Below, one piece after another: positions 1 through 9,573 of a stretch of 64,000 nt of DNA. Both the position numbers and the translations under genes were made by a program. Under the pieces are notes generated by a model that searched no databases, was not told where the DNA came from, and saw nothing but the letters and a program-made list of their open reading frames with translations. The stretch is from Embiotoca jacksoni (Eukaryota; Chordata; Actinopteri; Embiotocidae), in NCBI GenBank assembly GCA_022577435.1, contig JAKOON010000055.1, positions 898,117-962,116 of the forward strand, in the 5' to 3' direction. Positions within the stretch are counted from its first letter, which is position 1, and every line of letters starts with the position of its first letter.

Positions 1-429
1 CTGAAATAGTCTATTTCAGTCTCCTGAGAGCGGGAGAGGAAGTCGGCCACAGTCATCTGCGCCCCCGGCCTATGGATCACCTTGAAGTTAAAAGGCTGTA
101 ACGCCAGATACCACCGAGTGATCCTGGCGTTGGTATCCTTCATGCGGTGGAGCCACTGGAGCGGAGCGTGGTCCGAACAGAGGGTGAATGAGCGTCCCAG
201 CAGGTAGTACTGCAAGGAGTCGACCGCCTACCGGATGGCCAGGCACTCCTTCTCCACTGTGCTGTACCTGGCCTCCCTCTCCGATAACTTCCGGCTGATG
301 TACACAACAGGGCGGTCCACCTCCCCCCCCCCCACCTCCTGGGACAAAACGGCCCCCAGTCCTCTGTTCGACGCATCAGTCTGCAGAGTAAAGGGGAGAG
401 AAAAGTTATGGGTGTGGAGAAGTGGTTCC
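1..429 (-). pseudogene. Ty3/gypsy (GMR1-like) RNase H segment, element continues off the left edge
   Basis: Read on the minus strand, this encodes the RNase H domain of a Ty3/gypsy polyprotein: a TDASNRGLGAVLSQ start, the YISRKLSEREARYSTVEKECLAI block, a SDHAPLQWLHRMKDTNARITRW-type block and an IHRPG..TVADFLSR end. These are classic gypsy RNase H signatures. An in-frame TAG near 233 replaces the codon after ..CLAIR, so this copy is broken. Its upstream part (RT) lies at 8546-9418; the two halves were one reading frame before a solo LTR inserted between 429 and 8546. The 3' LTR must lie left of base 1 and is not seen. Confidence in family is high; the clade (GMR1) is inferred from domain order. 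Confidence 0.9.
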
Positions 430-495
430 TGTGGTAGATTATGCTTAAATTGTGGTAGATTAGGCTTATGCTATGCCCATTTGTATGTATGTGTG

Positions 496-538
<43 letters not shown>
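430..538 (+). mobile_element. Left part of a solo retroviral-type LTR, interrupted by the ERV
   Basis: Starts TGTGGTAGATTATG directly after TTCC (426-429). The same TTCC recurs at 8542-8545 directly after the other end of this LTR (..TTCCAACA, ending 8541). Removing 430-8541 and one TTCC restores the gypsy reading frame (..ALCGEP|LLHTHNFS..). This is therefore a TG..CA LTR with a 4-bp target duplication. The right part is 8098-8541. A (TA)n run at its inner edge (501-538) was the landing site of the younger ERV. No internal region of this older element remains, so it is a solo LTR. Confidence 0.85.
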
Positions 539-544
<6 letters not shown>

Positions 545-1090
545 ATCTCAAATTGTTGTCCCCAATTGTTTTCCCCGAGTCCGTTGATAGAAGCAGTCTT
601 TAGGCATTTACCGGTCTTAGTTGATTTTTATTAAGCGTAGTTTACAAGATATCTTGGAGAGCCCAACATCAACAAACGTCTCTTTGTTGGATTCTAACTT
701 CCCGCTTTCCGGCACATACCCTTATGCTATTGGAAGAGGCGTGACCTATACTGTGACGGGAACATTTGCATATTATGTTCGTCTGGTTGTTTTCCACTGT
801 CCTCCGTTTAAGCCACACCTCCTCTTGCCTGATAGGGAGTTGCACCCCACGTGACCCTTCCATACAGATTCCTGTTGTCTATGATAATACAAACAATCAA
901 CACATTCAGTTCCCTCGAACACATTTCATTTCCTAATATGATGCACTAGTTGCATCCTACTTTTGGCCATATTTCATACCCGTAATGCTTTCTGCATAAA
1001 CAATGTGTTTTACAATGATTACAATCAGTATGCATTTTGAACGTACATCATATGAGCCCACATATGCTTTAATCAGATCTATATTCCACA
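539..1090 (-). repeat. ERV 3' LTR
   Basis: 552-bp LTR, minus orientation (TGTGGAATATAG..GATACAACA). An AATAAA signal on the minus strand at 627-632 marks the R region. It is nearly identical to 7546-8097. The short open frame at 621-854 lies wholly inside the LTR and recurs in the other copy; it has no coding support. Confidence 0.93.
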
Positions 1091-1102
1091 ATTCCCCCTT
1101 TT
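1091..1102 (-). promoter_or_regulatory. ERV polypurine tract (plus-strand DNA primer site)
   Basis: Minus-strand AAAAGGGGGAAT lies immediately before the TGTGGAA start of the 3' LTR. Position and composition match retroviral polypurine tracts. Confidence 0.85.
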
Positions 1103-1110
1103 GATCTCTT

Positions 1111-3045
1111 TTAAGAGATCACCAATTCCAAATCAAATACCTCCTTTTGGTCGTCTTCCAGGAGAGGCATCAATACTTGTGGATCAGTAGTACCTACTGC
1201 ATTGTTGATTAGTTTTACCAGTAGAGCGCGGAGACAAGGTATACAGCAACAACCACAAATCACCAGTAGAGCACAGAACACAGAAATGGAGATCATGACA
1301 GACATCATAAGACCCTTCCATTTTCCAAACAGGGAAGTCATCATAGAATTAAAGGGATTATCGATACCAGACATTTCATGCATCTCTTGTGATAATGTAC
1401 GCAAGCCCTCCAAAGCTCTAGTCACTGATCCATCGGGGGCAGTGTTGTTCGCAATGTATGTGCAACATTGATCACCAAACATGTGACAGACGCCCCCTTT
1501 CTCTGCTAATAACATGTCCAATGCCATTCTGTTTTGTACAGTCATCAAGGAGGTGGCCGCCAGTTGCTCTGAGAGACCAGCCACAGCATCTCGTGTGGCA
1601 TTTGCCAATCTGAGGACATTATAATGCACAAAATTAATTCTGTCCACATTTTTATTCGGAGTGATGGGGAATAGTGCTGAAATGATGGGTAGGTTTTCGA
1701 ACCCAGCTGCCACCTGGTCTGCCAATTTAAACTCATCTGGAACGCCACGAGGCACTCCAATGGAATCCATATATGTAGTAGAGGTGAAATCGAATGGGCC
1801 TACATCTCTTTTGCTTCTGTGCTGATTTAGTTTTTGTCCAATCAAGGTGAGAGGTGTACCTAACCTTATAAGTGCACAACTCCCCCGCCAGTTAAGTGGC
1901 ATTCGAACCAAAATCGTTAGTCCTCCGCAGTACCAGAACAAATCACCCCGTCCCCATTGTCCTAATTGTTGGTTTTTTGTGCTGGCCCAGTCTGAGGTGT
2001 CTAGATATCTCATACACCAGTCCGAATTTATGTATCCAACATCGTTTGTTCCTGTCCCGTTAAAGCAGGTGTAATTACCGGCTTTGGGCGTGAACATAGG
2101 TGGAATGATGTTCTTTTTCACTACTGGAAATACATTCCCTAGAATGTCACATCCGTCTGGTTTCTCTGACAGAGTAAGGTTTAATACACACCTCAATCCA
2201 TTCGGGTCCGTGTCTGGAAATAAGGGAGCAGGCACTGTGAACAAAGTGGGACGTGCAGAAGAACATGCCACACATTCAGACATATTCTGGGACAGAGCTG
2301 TGGCTGACATCCAATCCAACCAAGTGTTTCTTTCACTGTAGCCAGTAGCGATTCTTAACAGTACTACTGGGGTAACTTGTGCTACTATAGTTACCTCTTT
2401 CCCATTCTCATCTAATTGTTTAGTCTGTAATAATGTTCGCTTGTTGCGTACCTTTATCATTGTGACTTTAAATAGTCCAATTGGGTCAGTGCCGGTAGTG
2501 TCTACTCCTATGGGTAAGTACTGGGTATAGCGGTCTATTGTCAAGGTAATGTTTTGTATTGTCAGAATTAATGGGTTACCGGTTCCTTCACCTCTACTCA
2601 GGCTAATGTGTTTTTTCCAATCTTTATATGGGTTACCTTTACCGGGAATGTGTGGCTTATGACCCGTAGAGCTAGTGGTCCACCATACTTTACTCCAACT
2701 GTTGCATAAAGGGCCTTTTAGTTGCCCATCACTTCTTGGATAAACCATACACATGTAAACATTCTTATTTCTCCATGCACCCGTGTCATGTCCGCATGTA
2801 ATTATCTTACAGAGGTCAAATTGGTAGGTGGTTTGGGTGCCCATTTCGTAGGTGAACTGTATCCTCTTTGGTTGTCCTCTTTTTCGTCTGATGAGTTCCC
2901 TTGTCTGGTTATGGTGCTCCTTTGGTCCCAATGGCACACCTGAAATTCCTATCTCCCATAATATGACACATACTACACCTGCAGAGATGAGTCCCAAGGC
3001 CATAAGCCATCTCCAGTCACCCCAGAGGCTGGTTCTCTTGTTCAT
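1111..3045 (-). CDS. env: Retroviral envelope glycoprotein (env), intact ORF of 644 aa
   Basis: Type I membrane glycoprotein of an endogenous retrovirus. An N-terminal hydrophobic stretch lies at about residues 13-31 (signal peptide). The surface subunit has a CVAC (CXXC) motif at 258-261. A furin-type RSKR site at 410-413 separates SU from TM. The TM subunit has an immunosuppressive-domain-like segment (about 504-520) followed by a CX6CC motif (520-528), the signature of gamma-type covalently linked envelopes. A membrane anchor lies at about 576-600, followed by a cytoplasmic tail of about 44 residues. Several N-X-S/T sites are present. The residues just after RSKR are not strongly hydrophobic, so no classical fusion peptide is seen there. 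The stop lies about 20 bp from the 3' LTR, as normal. Fish genomes are known to hold env genes of this class. No frameshift or internal stop occurs, in contrast to the deleted gag/pol of the same provirus. Expression or function is not shown by the sequence. Confidence 0.93.
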   Translation of the reverse strand: MNKRTSLWGDWRWLMALGLISAGVVCVILWEIGISGVPLGPKEHHNQTRELIRRKRGQPKRIQFTYEMGTQTTYQFDLCKIITCGHDTGAWRNKNVYMCMVYPRSDGQLKGPLCNSWSKVWWTTSSTGHKPHIPGKGNPYKDWKKHISLSRGEGTGNPLILTIQNITLTIDRYTQYLPIGVDTTGTDPIGLFKVTMIKVRNKRTLLQTKQLDENGKEVTIVAQVTPVVLLRIATGYSERNTWLDWMSATALSQNMSECVACSSARPTLFTVPAPLFPDTDPNGLRCVLNLTLSEKPDGCDILGNVFPVVKKNIIPPMFTPKAGNYTCFNGTGTNDVGYINSDWCMRYLDTSDWASTKNQQLGQWGRGDLFWYCGGLTILVRMPLNWRGSCALIRLGTPLTLIGQKLNQHRSKRDVGPFDFTSTTYMDSIGVPRGVPDEFKLADQVAAGFENLPIISALFPITPNKNVDRINFVHYNVLRLANATRDAVAGLSEQLAATSLMTVQNRMALDMLLAEKGGVCHMFGDQCCTYIANNTAPDGSVTRALEGLRTLSQEMHEMSGIDNPFNSMMTSLFGKWKGLMMSVMISISVFCALLVICGCCCIPCLRALLVKLINNAVGTTDPQVLMPLLEDDQKEVFDLELVIS

Positions 3046-3279
3046 CCTACTTTGTCAACAGAATTATTGTATCAATTAACAGCACATGTATCAATAGCCA
3101 AACAAAACTTAAAATTTATTTATGTGTATCTTCAACTTGTGATCTTCTAGTGACGTGGCAGACACTTGATGCAAACGAGCCCTCCCTCGTTCGAGTCGGC
3201 TGTCTTCTTGCTTCGGATACCGAGAGTAGACTGTCTCGGTATCTAAACGTTGAGGGGATTATTCTGCCCCTTTTGATGC

Positions 3280-4130
3280 GATGTCTTCAGGCCCAGCCGG
3301 GCTCGAGGTGTTTGTGGCGACGTCGGTGCTCGCCTCTTCCAGGGTCCGCTGCGGTTCCAGTGCTGGCGCGCACTGGGTCAAGTGAGACCACGTGTCTCCT
3401 TTTCCTTTGAGCCTCACTGCATGGGAGGTCCTCTCTGTCACCAGGAACGGTCCGGTCCACCGTGGCTCGTCCCACTTTCGTTTCAGGTCCTTCAGGAGGA
3501 CCCACTCGGCCGTGTGCGGCGTTCCTGGCTTCCCAGGGAGCCTGTCTCGGCTACCTGTGTAGAGAAACTTGACACCAAAGCTGTTAGTTGATCATAGTAT
3601 GGCTTATATTTCATCCAGGAACTTGTTTCGATCGTCACCCGGGTTTCCTGCCCCTGGACCTGGAAACTGCTGTCCAGTCCACAGCTCAAAAGCGGTGAAC
3701 CCTGTGGTAGAATTCACAGAGCTGCGCACTGCCATCAATGCTACTGGCAGAGCCTCCACCCAGGACAGCTTGGTTTGCGCACATACTTAACTGATTTTAC
3801 TTTTCAGTGTCTAATTCATTCTGATGGGTGTCTTGTCCGCAGTCAGGAATCCTGCTCTGATCCATTGCCTCAGCTCTACGTGAATAGCGCCCACCACATA
3901 TACTGCGTCTGTGTAAATATTTCCTTCGGCCCATTCCAGCGCTCTAATCATCTGCAATCTGCGCTGATTCCTTTCCCTCCACTGGTTCTGCCACCACTTC
4001 TTCAAATCCTGCCTGCGTTCTCCTGACTACCGCTAGGGCTGCTTTCAGCCCTTCCACTGGATGTCTGTAACAACAGCCGTCGGTGAACAATGTTTCCTCA
4101 GCTTCCTGTAAGGGAGTACTCTGTAGATTT
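3280..4130 (-). pseudogene. pol: ERV pol remnant: RNase H fused to integrase C-terminus
   Basis: Read right to left on the minus strand, about 4130-3815 encodes RNase H pieces (LFTDGCCYRHPVEGLKAAL and NIYTDAVYVVGAIH..GFLTADKTPI) with a frame change between them. From about 3790 to 3280 the frame gives late integrase blocks: LSWVEALPVALM, NSTTGFTAFELWTGQQ, then the C-terminal W..GPFLVTERT..AVRLKG block with W.HLTQC. The rest of RNase H and most of integrase, including its catalytic core, are missing between them. This is an internal deletion with frameshifts. The order matches gammaretroviral pol just upstream of env. Confidence 0.82.
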
Positions 4131-6517
4131 TCTCACCCTGATATCTTTCTGCACCCTTTCTTCACATACATGCGGCTCTCCTTCTGCCTTCATGTGTGTA
4201 TGTGATGTGCGGTGCTGTCAGTGTTTTGTCCAGTCTGGTTTGTCTTAGTGATGACATGGTGAACTCTGTAGAATTCACCTATGCCACGACTGTGTGTGTG
4301 GTGAGTACTATCAGTTGATGTTGCATAACTATGTGTGCTTTTTCGTGTAAAATTTTAGACACTCCTGCTGCATGTCCTGCAGGGGATGTCTGGCTTCTGT
4401 GGCATCTAGTGTCACACTTACATACATCAGCACCTTCCTGTCACCCCCTTTTTCTGAAACAGCACATCATTTGCTGAAACAGCACATCATTTGCTGTCTG
4501 GGCTGTTTCAGAAACATCCAGATAGAATGGATCCGTGTAATCTGTTACCGACAGGTCAGTGGCATTGCTCAGGGCATTCTTGGGTGATATAAACGCCATT
4601 TCAGCCTGTGTGGTCCAGAATAAGGCTACAGTGAGGTTCCTCCTAGTCTTTTGCTCATTACCTTTTCTTTTATTTCTTTTATGTTGTGGTCCTAATGTTC
4701 TATTATTATTTATCTACTTATTCTAATCCGCCCTTCTACTTCTGGTGTGACTACCGCTCTCCTATACTACACTGTCTTTGGGCCTCTTTAAACTTTAACG
4801 TCTTAAATCTCAGTATTCTCTTATTTTCTTTGATCTATCTTATCCTTAACTTTTATCTCTTAACTTCGTTCTATCTTTTCTATTAACTCATCTCTAACTA
4901 ATCTCATATTATTTTAAGTTGGTTTATTTTACCTTATCTTATCCAATCAATCAACTATTCTTCTGAGACAGGTTCTGTTTCAGAAGTTGAATTGCTGGTT
5001 CATCAGACTTCCTATTTGATTGTTTAACGCATTTTTCCACATCACCGCCCCCTTTTGTCCCCTGTAGTATTCTGTTGTTAGCGTCTCTTAGCAGTGATCA
5101 CGTGACAGGTATAAAAGGAGTTCGAGTCGGTGGAGTCTGTCGAGGTCAGCCAACTGTTTCTGACACCCAGATTGTCCGTGCCTCCCGTACTTGTGCCACC
5201 GGATCCATCTCGGTGTTTTACTGCCTCTTGTCATGATTTCAGTGTCTTTTCTTTTTTTATTGGTCTTTATTTTGATGCCTGTTGCTTGTGGTTGCTCCGA
5301 GGAGGAGTGTTTGTCTCTGTCCTCACTCTCTCTGTCCACTTCTTGCGGTGCAGACATGGTGCTGGTCTGCTGTATTGCCTCCTTTGCTCTCAGGGTGTCT
5401 TGACTGTGTTGTTGCAGAGTTTAATTTTCCTCTGCACTGGTAGAGTCCTCCTGCTTCCCTCTCTGGCTACCACACCCAAACCCTCTCAATCTGTCCGTGA
5501 TCTTTGCATCTTATAATATCTCTTGTTTTTACTGTGGGTTTGTTTGATTTTCCCACCTTTGGGCTCTCACGGGGCTGTGATGCAGATTTTGCTGTCTCTA
5601 ACCTAATTTTCTCCCTTACTCTCCCCGTTGTTTTGTGTCCTTTTTACTTATCAGTAGCTTTTGCGTCTGGCGTCATCTAATTGGAGTTTTAAAAGCTGAG
5701 CCTGTGCCTGTCTCAGCTCCTCCTCCTGTTGCTTTTTCCTCTGTTATCTCTATGCTATCACTTATCTTAGGTTATTCTTGTTTATTCATGTATTTTCTTC
5801 AATTTTTAACCCATATTTGTTTGTTTCTCTCTTTTTTTTTTTTAATTGGCTTTCTTAACCATATTGTTTCTCTATCTTTTTTTTTATTATTTCGTTTTTT
5901 TTTAACTATCACTTTTATTAATTGTTCCCGTTCTTTTATTTATATATTGTTATGTTCTGGATTATTCTAGTCATTTGTTTGTCTCCGTTGTTCTAAGTTT
6001 TTAGCGCGATCTTTCAGCGTTAGTTTTACTGTGTTCTGATTTTATTTTTTGCTTACTTCAATTTTTGTTATTTCTGACTGAGATTCTGCCTCTGTTTATG
6101 TTATCCTTCTCTCTCAGTAATTTTGTTCATCTAGTCCTTTCTTCACCTGCTCTTTCCGTTTACTCTCCCACAATTGCTGTGTGGCTCCGCCTACTAATGC
6201 CATATTATGCAAACTTCTTCTCCTATCCTGCATCTCTTCCTTTTCCTTTTTTAATTTGTTTTTTACTGTTTATTCAACACTACCACACAGTGATAATTCA
6301 ACACACACGTGGAGATCGAGTGTGAATGACTCCTTTAGGTCAATTTGTGGATCTAGTGAGACAAGCTTCTAGGCTGAATAAATTCAGTCCGGTCTCACTC
6401 TAGGGGTCACCCCAGATACCACAAATCTTTTAATTCACGCTCACTTCTTCACCAACACCACCCTTTGTCCCCACAGAACAAGAACTTGCCGAGACTGGAT
6501 GTCTCTATAAAACTTGC
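4131..6517 (-). other. ERV interior with no recognisable gene
   Basis: A-rich on the proviral (minus) strand, with many stops. I recognise no gag, protease or reverse transcriptase motif (no zinc knuckle, DTG/DSG or YXDD). It may be decayed gag-pol or foreign filler. Confidence 0.45.
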
Positions 6518-6814
6518 TTAGTTCTTAGAAGCCACCCACATTTCCCTTTTTTCCTCTTTTCCTTTTACCGCATCTTTTAACATGTCTTCCAACTTCTTCT
6601 GTCTTATCTTTTCCTTTTTATCGCCTGCTGCAGTACCCATTCCTGCCAGCACCAGCTGCATCTGGTACTCATAGGGTCCCCAGCCACTGTCGTCCATCTC
6701 ACCCTCAAATTCTCCCTCCATTTTGTACTTCCTTTGTCTTTCTATTGCTACCCTTCCCCCACGCCTTTCCTGGCGTGTGCTCCACTTACTTACTTTTATT
6801 TCTGAGAGAATCAC
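6518..6814 (-). CDS. Hypothetical 98-aa ORF in ERV gag position
   Basis: An open frame rich in Lys, Glu and Arg, with a YEYQMQLVLAGMG segment and a charged helical C-terminus (KKEKIRQKKLEDMLKDAVKG). It lies where gag would begin, about 700 bp inside the primer site. No myristoylation start, late domain or zinc knuckle is visible, so a gag matrix origin is only a guess. It may be chance coding. Confidence 0.2.
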   Translation of the reverse strand: MILSEIKVSKWSTRQERRGGRVAIERQRKYKMEGEFEGEMDDSGWGPYEYQMQLVLAGMGTAAGDKKEKIRQKKLEDMLKDAVKGKEEKREMWVASKN

Positions 6815-6960
6815 TGCTCTCCCAGTATTATACTTACAGCTCTATTTAACACTATTTCTGAGAGACGCCGCTCTCCCAGTATTAAACTACAGCTTTATTT
6901 AACGTTATTTCTAAGAGATTCGCTCTCTGAGCTTCGCTACTGCTCTATTTAGCTCTATTT

Positions 6961-7040
6961 TTGAGAGATTTACTCCCCGGGCATCTCAACCACTCTATTT
7001 TTGAGAGATTTACTCCCCGGGCATTTCAACCACTCTATTT
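6961..7040. repeat. 40-bp tandem duplication in the ERV leader
   Basis: Two adjacent 40-bp units (6961-7000 and 7001-7040), each beginning TTGAGAGATTTACTCCCCGG, differ at one base (6985 versus 7025). Weaker related units (CTATTT..GAGAGA..CTCTC) occur from about 6840 to 6960 and 7041 to 7080. Confidence 0.85.
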
Positions 7041-7131
7041 TTGAAAGTCGCCGTTCTCTGAGTATTATATTTTACAACTCTTTTTAACTCTCTTGTTCAG
7101 ATTCACGCTTCCCGGGTCTTCCAACCCACAG

Positions 7132-7319
7132 AATTCGGGGGGTTCCTGAAATCCCCCCCGGGCCTCTAACCCAGCGCTTGCCAAGGCCTCGTCAGACCCT
7201 GGTAGGGTCCGCCACCACCAGGACTTAATTCGGGGGCTTCCTTACTTCCCCCGGGCCTTTCACCCAGCTTTACCAGTGCCCCGTCAGGCCCTGGTTTGGT
7301 CCGCCACGACCTGGACTTT
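7132..7319. repeat. About 94-bp imperfect tandem repeat in the ERV 5' leader
   Basis: Unit 1 is 7132-7226 and unit 2 is 7227-7319. Both start AATTCGGGG, contain a CCCCCCGGGCCT-type core and end with a GTCCGCCAC.ACC.GGACTT-type stretch. The GC-rich units may fold in the genomic RNA leader. Confidence 0.8.
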
Positions 7320-7524
7320 ACTCGCTTCTCTTCCCGAGAGATTCCGCTCTCCACAACTTTATTTAGCCTTTTTAGCGATTCAGTTTACACAGATTCACAG
7401 AGACTTTTTTAGTAGTAGTCAATCGCAGAAATTCAGTTTAAACTCGGTTTTCTGCTTACCTTCGTGCGGTCGACCTGGTCTCTGAGTGCCTGTGCTTCAC
7501 TGAATCAGGTCCGAATATGCCTCT

Positions 7525-7542
7525 ATCCCGGACGAGCCCCCA
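7525..7542 (-). promoter_or_regulatory. ERV primer-binding site, tRNA-Pro type
   Basis: The minus strand reads TGGGGGCTCGTCCGGGAT, the 18-nt primer site complementary to proline tRNA used by murine-leukaemia-like gammaretroviruses. It lies 3 nt inside the 5' LTR. Confidence 0.93.
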
Positions 7543-7545
7543 AAT

Positions 7546-8097
7546 TGTTGTATCTCAAATTGTTGTCCCCAATTGTTTTCCCCGAGTCCGTTGATAGAAG
7601 CAGTCTTTAGGCATTTACCGGTCTTAGTTGATTTTTATTAAGCGTAGTTTACAAGATATCTTGGAGAGCCCAACATCAACAAACGTCTCTTTGTTGGATT
7701 CTAACTTCCCGCTTTCCGGCACATACCCTTATGCTATTGGAAGAGGCGTGACCTATACTGTGACGGGAACATTTGCATATTATGTTCGTCTGGTTGTTTT
7801 CCACTGTCCTCCGTTTAAGCCACACCTCCTCTTGCCTGATAGGGAGTTGCACCCCACGTGACCCTTCCATACAGATTCCTGTTGTCTATGATAATACAAA
7901 CAATCAACACATTCAGTTCCCTCGAACACATTTCATTTCCTAATATGATGCACTAGTTGCATCCTACTTTTGGCCATATTTCATACCCGTAATGCTTTCT
8001 GCATAAACAATGTGTTTTACAATTATTACAATCAGTATGCATTTTGAACGTACATCATATGAGCCCACATATGCTTTAATCAGATCTATATTCCACA
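7546..8097 (-). repeat. ERV 5' LTR
   Basis: 552-bp LTR matching 539-1090 with one visible difference. On the minus strand it runs TGTGGAATATAG to GATACAACA and carries AATAAA at the corresponding place (7634-7639). The R region (GTTGATGTTGGGCTCTCC) resembles that of the older solo LTR at 8098-8541. Confidence 0.93.
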
Positions 8098-8541
8098 ATA
8101 TGTATATATGTATATATATATATATATGTTTAATCCAGTCTTTAGTCAAATGCTATTATGATACTATATGTAACCCTGTCGACTCAGCATTAAGATATAC
8201 TGCACACAGCTGTGTGCCCAAGGTCATGAAAACACGAAGTAAGTTTCGGTACGTGATAACTCACACGCGAGCTGAACTCAGATTCAGGAGGTCACGGTAA
8301 TTATAATGAGTTGGTACTCCTCTTGTGGAACATGCGAGACTAAAGTCCCGCCCTACTGTGTATAAAGTATGTAATATCAAGTGCTGAAGAGAGACTCCAA
8401 CAGAGAGACCTCTGGTTGATGTTGGGCTCTCCGTGATATCATGTATGCTGAAGTTGCTGAATAAATCAACTTGCTGATTGAATCTGCCTATTGGTGTCTC
8501 TGATCAAACAACTCGGTGGAATCAATTGGTGAATTCCAACA
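8098..8541 (+). mobile_element. Right part of the solo LTR (plus strand), with TATA box and polyA signal
   Basis: Continues the LTR begun at 430. A TATAAA box at 8361-8366 and AATAAA at 8460-8465, about 100 bp apart, fit a U3-R boundary on the plus strand. The end ..GAATTCCAACA is followed by the TTCC duplication (8542-8545). The stretch near 8416-8432 matches the R region of the younger ERV in opposite orientation, so the two LTRs are related. Confidence 0.85.
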
Positions 8542-8545
8542 TTCC

Positions 8546-9418
8546 CCACAGAGAGCCTGTTTTACCTTCTCAACCGCCCACTGGCCCTGCTCCGTCCACT
8601 GGACCGAATCTGAGGCACCTTTCCGGGTCAGGTCGGTCAAGGGGCTGGTCAGTTCCGCGAAGACCGGGATGAACCGTCTGTAATACCCCACCAGCCCCAA
8701 AAACCGCCTCACCTCTTTTTTTGTCTTGGGCTGCGGACAGGCCGCGATAGCCGCCATCTTGTCCACCTGAGGGCGCACCTGCCCGCCGCCCAAGTGGTAC
8801 CCCAGATACCAAACCTCCCTCCGTCCAACTGCACATTTCTCTGGGTTGGCGGTGAGCCCAGCCTGCCTCAGGGACTCCAGCACTGCACCCACCCGCTGCA
8901 CATGCTCTGCCCAGGTGGTGCTGTGGATGATGACATCATCCAGGTTGGCGGCCGCATATGCAGTGTGCGGACGCAGCACCCGGTCCATGAGGCGTTGGAA
9001 AGTGGCCGGGGCACCGAACAACCCAAAGGGAAATGTGGTGAATTGGTATGACCCAAACGGAGTGGAGAAGGCCGTTTTTTCCTTGGACTCTGGCGAGAGA
9101 GGAATCTGCCGGTAGCCCTTGGTTAAATCCAGTGTCGTGAAGAAAAGTGCAGTGCCCAGCCGGTCCAGGAGTTCATCGACCCGGGGCATTGAGTACGCAT
9201 CAAATCGTGACACATCATTCACCCTGCGATAGTCCACACAGAGCCGAATAGATCCATCCTTCTTGACAACAAGAACAATGGGGCTACACCAGGCACTGTT
9301 GGACTCTTCTATTACTCCCATCTCCAGCATAGCCGCCAATTCTCTCTGAACAATTTTTCTCTCATGTTCAGGTAGCCTGTAGGGTCGCGACCGCACCGTC
9401 ACGCCCGGAGACGTCTCA
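8546..9418 (-). pseudogene. Ty3/gypsy (GMR1-like) reverse transcriptase
   Basis: The minus-strand frame starts SPGVTVRSRPYRLPEHE and carries ordered RT blocks: VIEESNSAWCSPIVLVVKKDG, LCVDYRRVND, FFTTLDLTKGYRQIPL, AFSTPFGSYQFTTFPFG, and a catalytic box reading ANLDDVI (the usual YXDD tyrosine is replaced). The thumb/connection part follows with RRFLGLVGYYRRFIP. It runs into the solo LTR at 8545. RT acts in cDNA synthesis of the element. It lies downstream of integrase in the direction of transcription, the reverse of normal gypsy order. A SINE tail interrupts the linker just before it (about 9418-9573). Confidence 0.92.
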
Positions 9419-9573
9419 ATTTTTTTTTTGTGATTTTTTTGATTTTATACACTTTATTAATCCCCGAAGGGAAATTTCTTCACTACAGCAGGGGGGCTCT
9501 CAGGGGGGAGCTGCTGCAGCAGGCTGCCACTAGCACGGCGCCAGGTAACCTGACCTGAGGTGCATGTTTTTGT
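9418..9573 (-). mobile_element. 5'-truncated SINE inserted in the gypsy element
   Basis: From the T-run at about 9420 to ..GGTGCATGTTTTT this matches the 3' half of the SINE at 53430-53719 (shared CACTTTATTAATCCCC and TCTCAGGGGGGAGCTGCTGC). The T-run on the plus strand is the poly(A) tail of a minus-strand copy. Removing it rejoins the integrase-RT linker of the gypsy element. Confidence 0.8.

Larger units (their letters stand above)
539..8097 (-). mobile_element. Endogenous retrovirus (gamma/epsilon-like), gag-pol deleted, env intact
   Basis: A 7.56-kb provirus on the minus strand, bounded by two 552-bp LTRs (539-1090 and 7546-8097). They begin TG and end CA on both strands and differ at one base that I can see (near 1016 versus 8023). 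A proline-tRNA primer-binding site lies inside the 5' LTR (7525-7542), and an A/G polypurine tract abuts the 3' LTR (1091-1102). Flanks read ATAT on both sides (535-538, 8098-8101), a possible 4-bp duplication, but the target is a TA repeat so this is ambiguous. Only a fused RNase H/integrase remnant of pol is recognisable, while env is open over 644 codons. Near-identical LTRs imply a recent insertion. Confidence 0.92.

Noticed and set aside
621..854. 77-codon ORF repeated exactly at 7628-7861
   Set aside because: It lies wholly within the two LTR copies; identity comes from LTR duplication, not from coding constraint.
5130..5516. 128-codon plus-strand ORF inside the ERV
   Set aside because: Antisense to the provirus, T/C-rich and without known motifs; best explained by A-rich retroviral composition.
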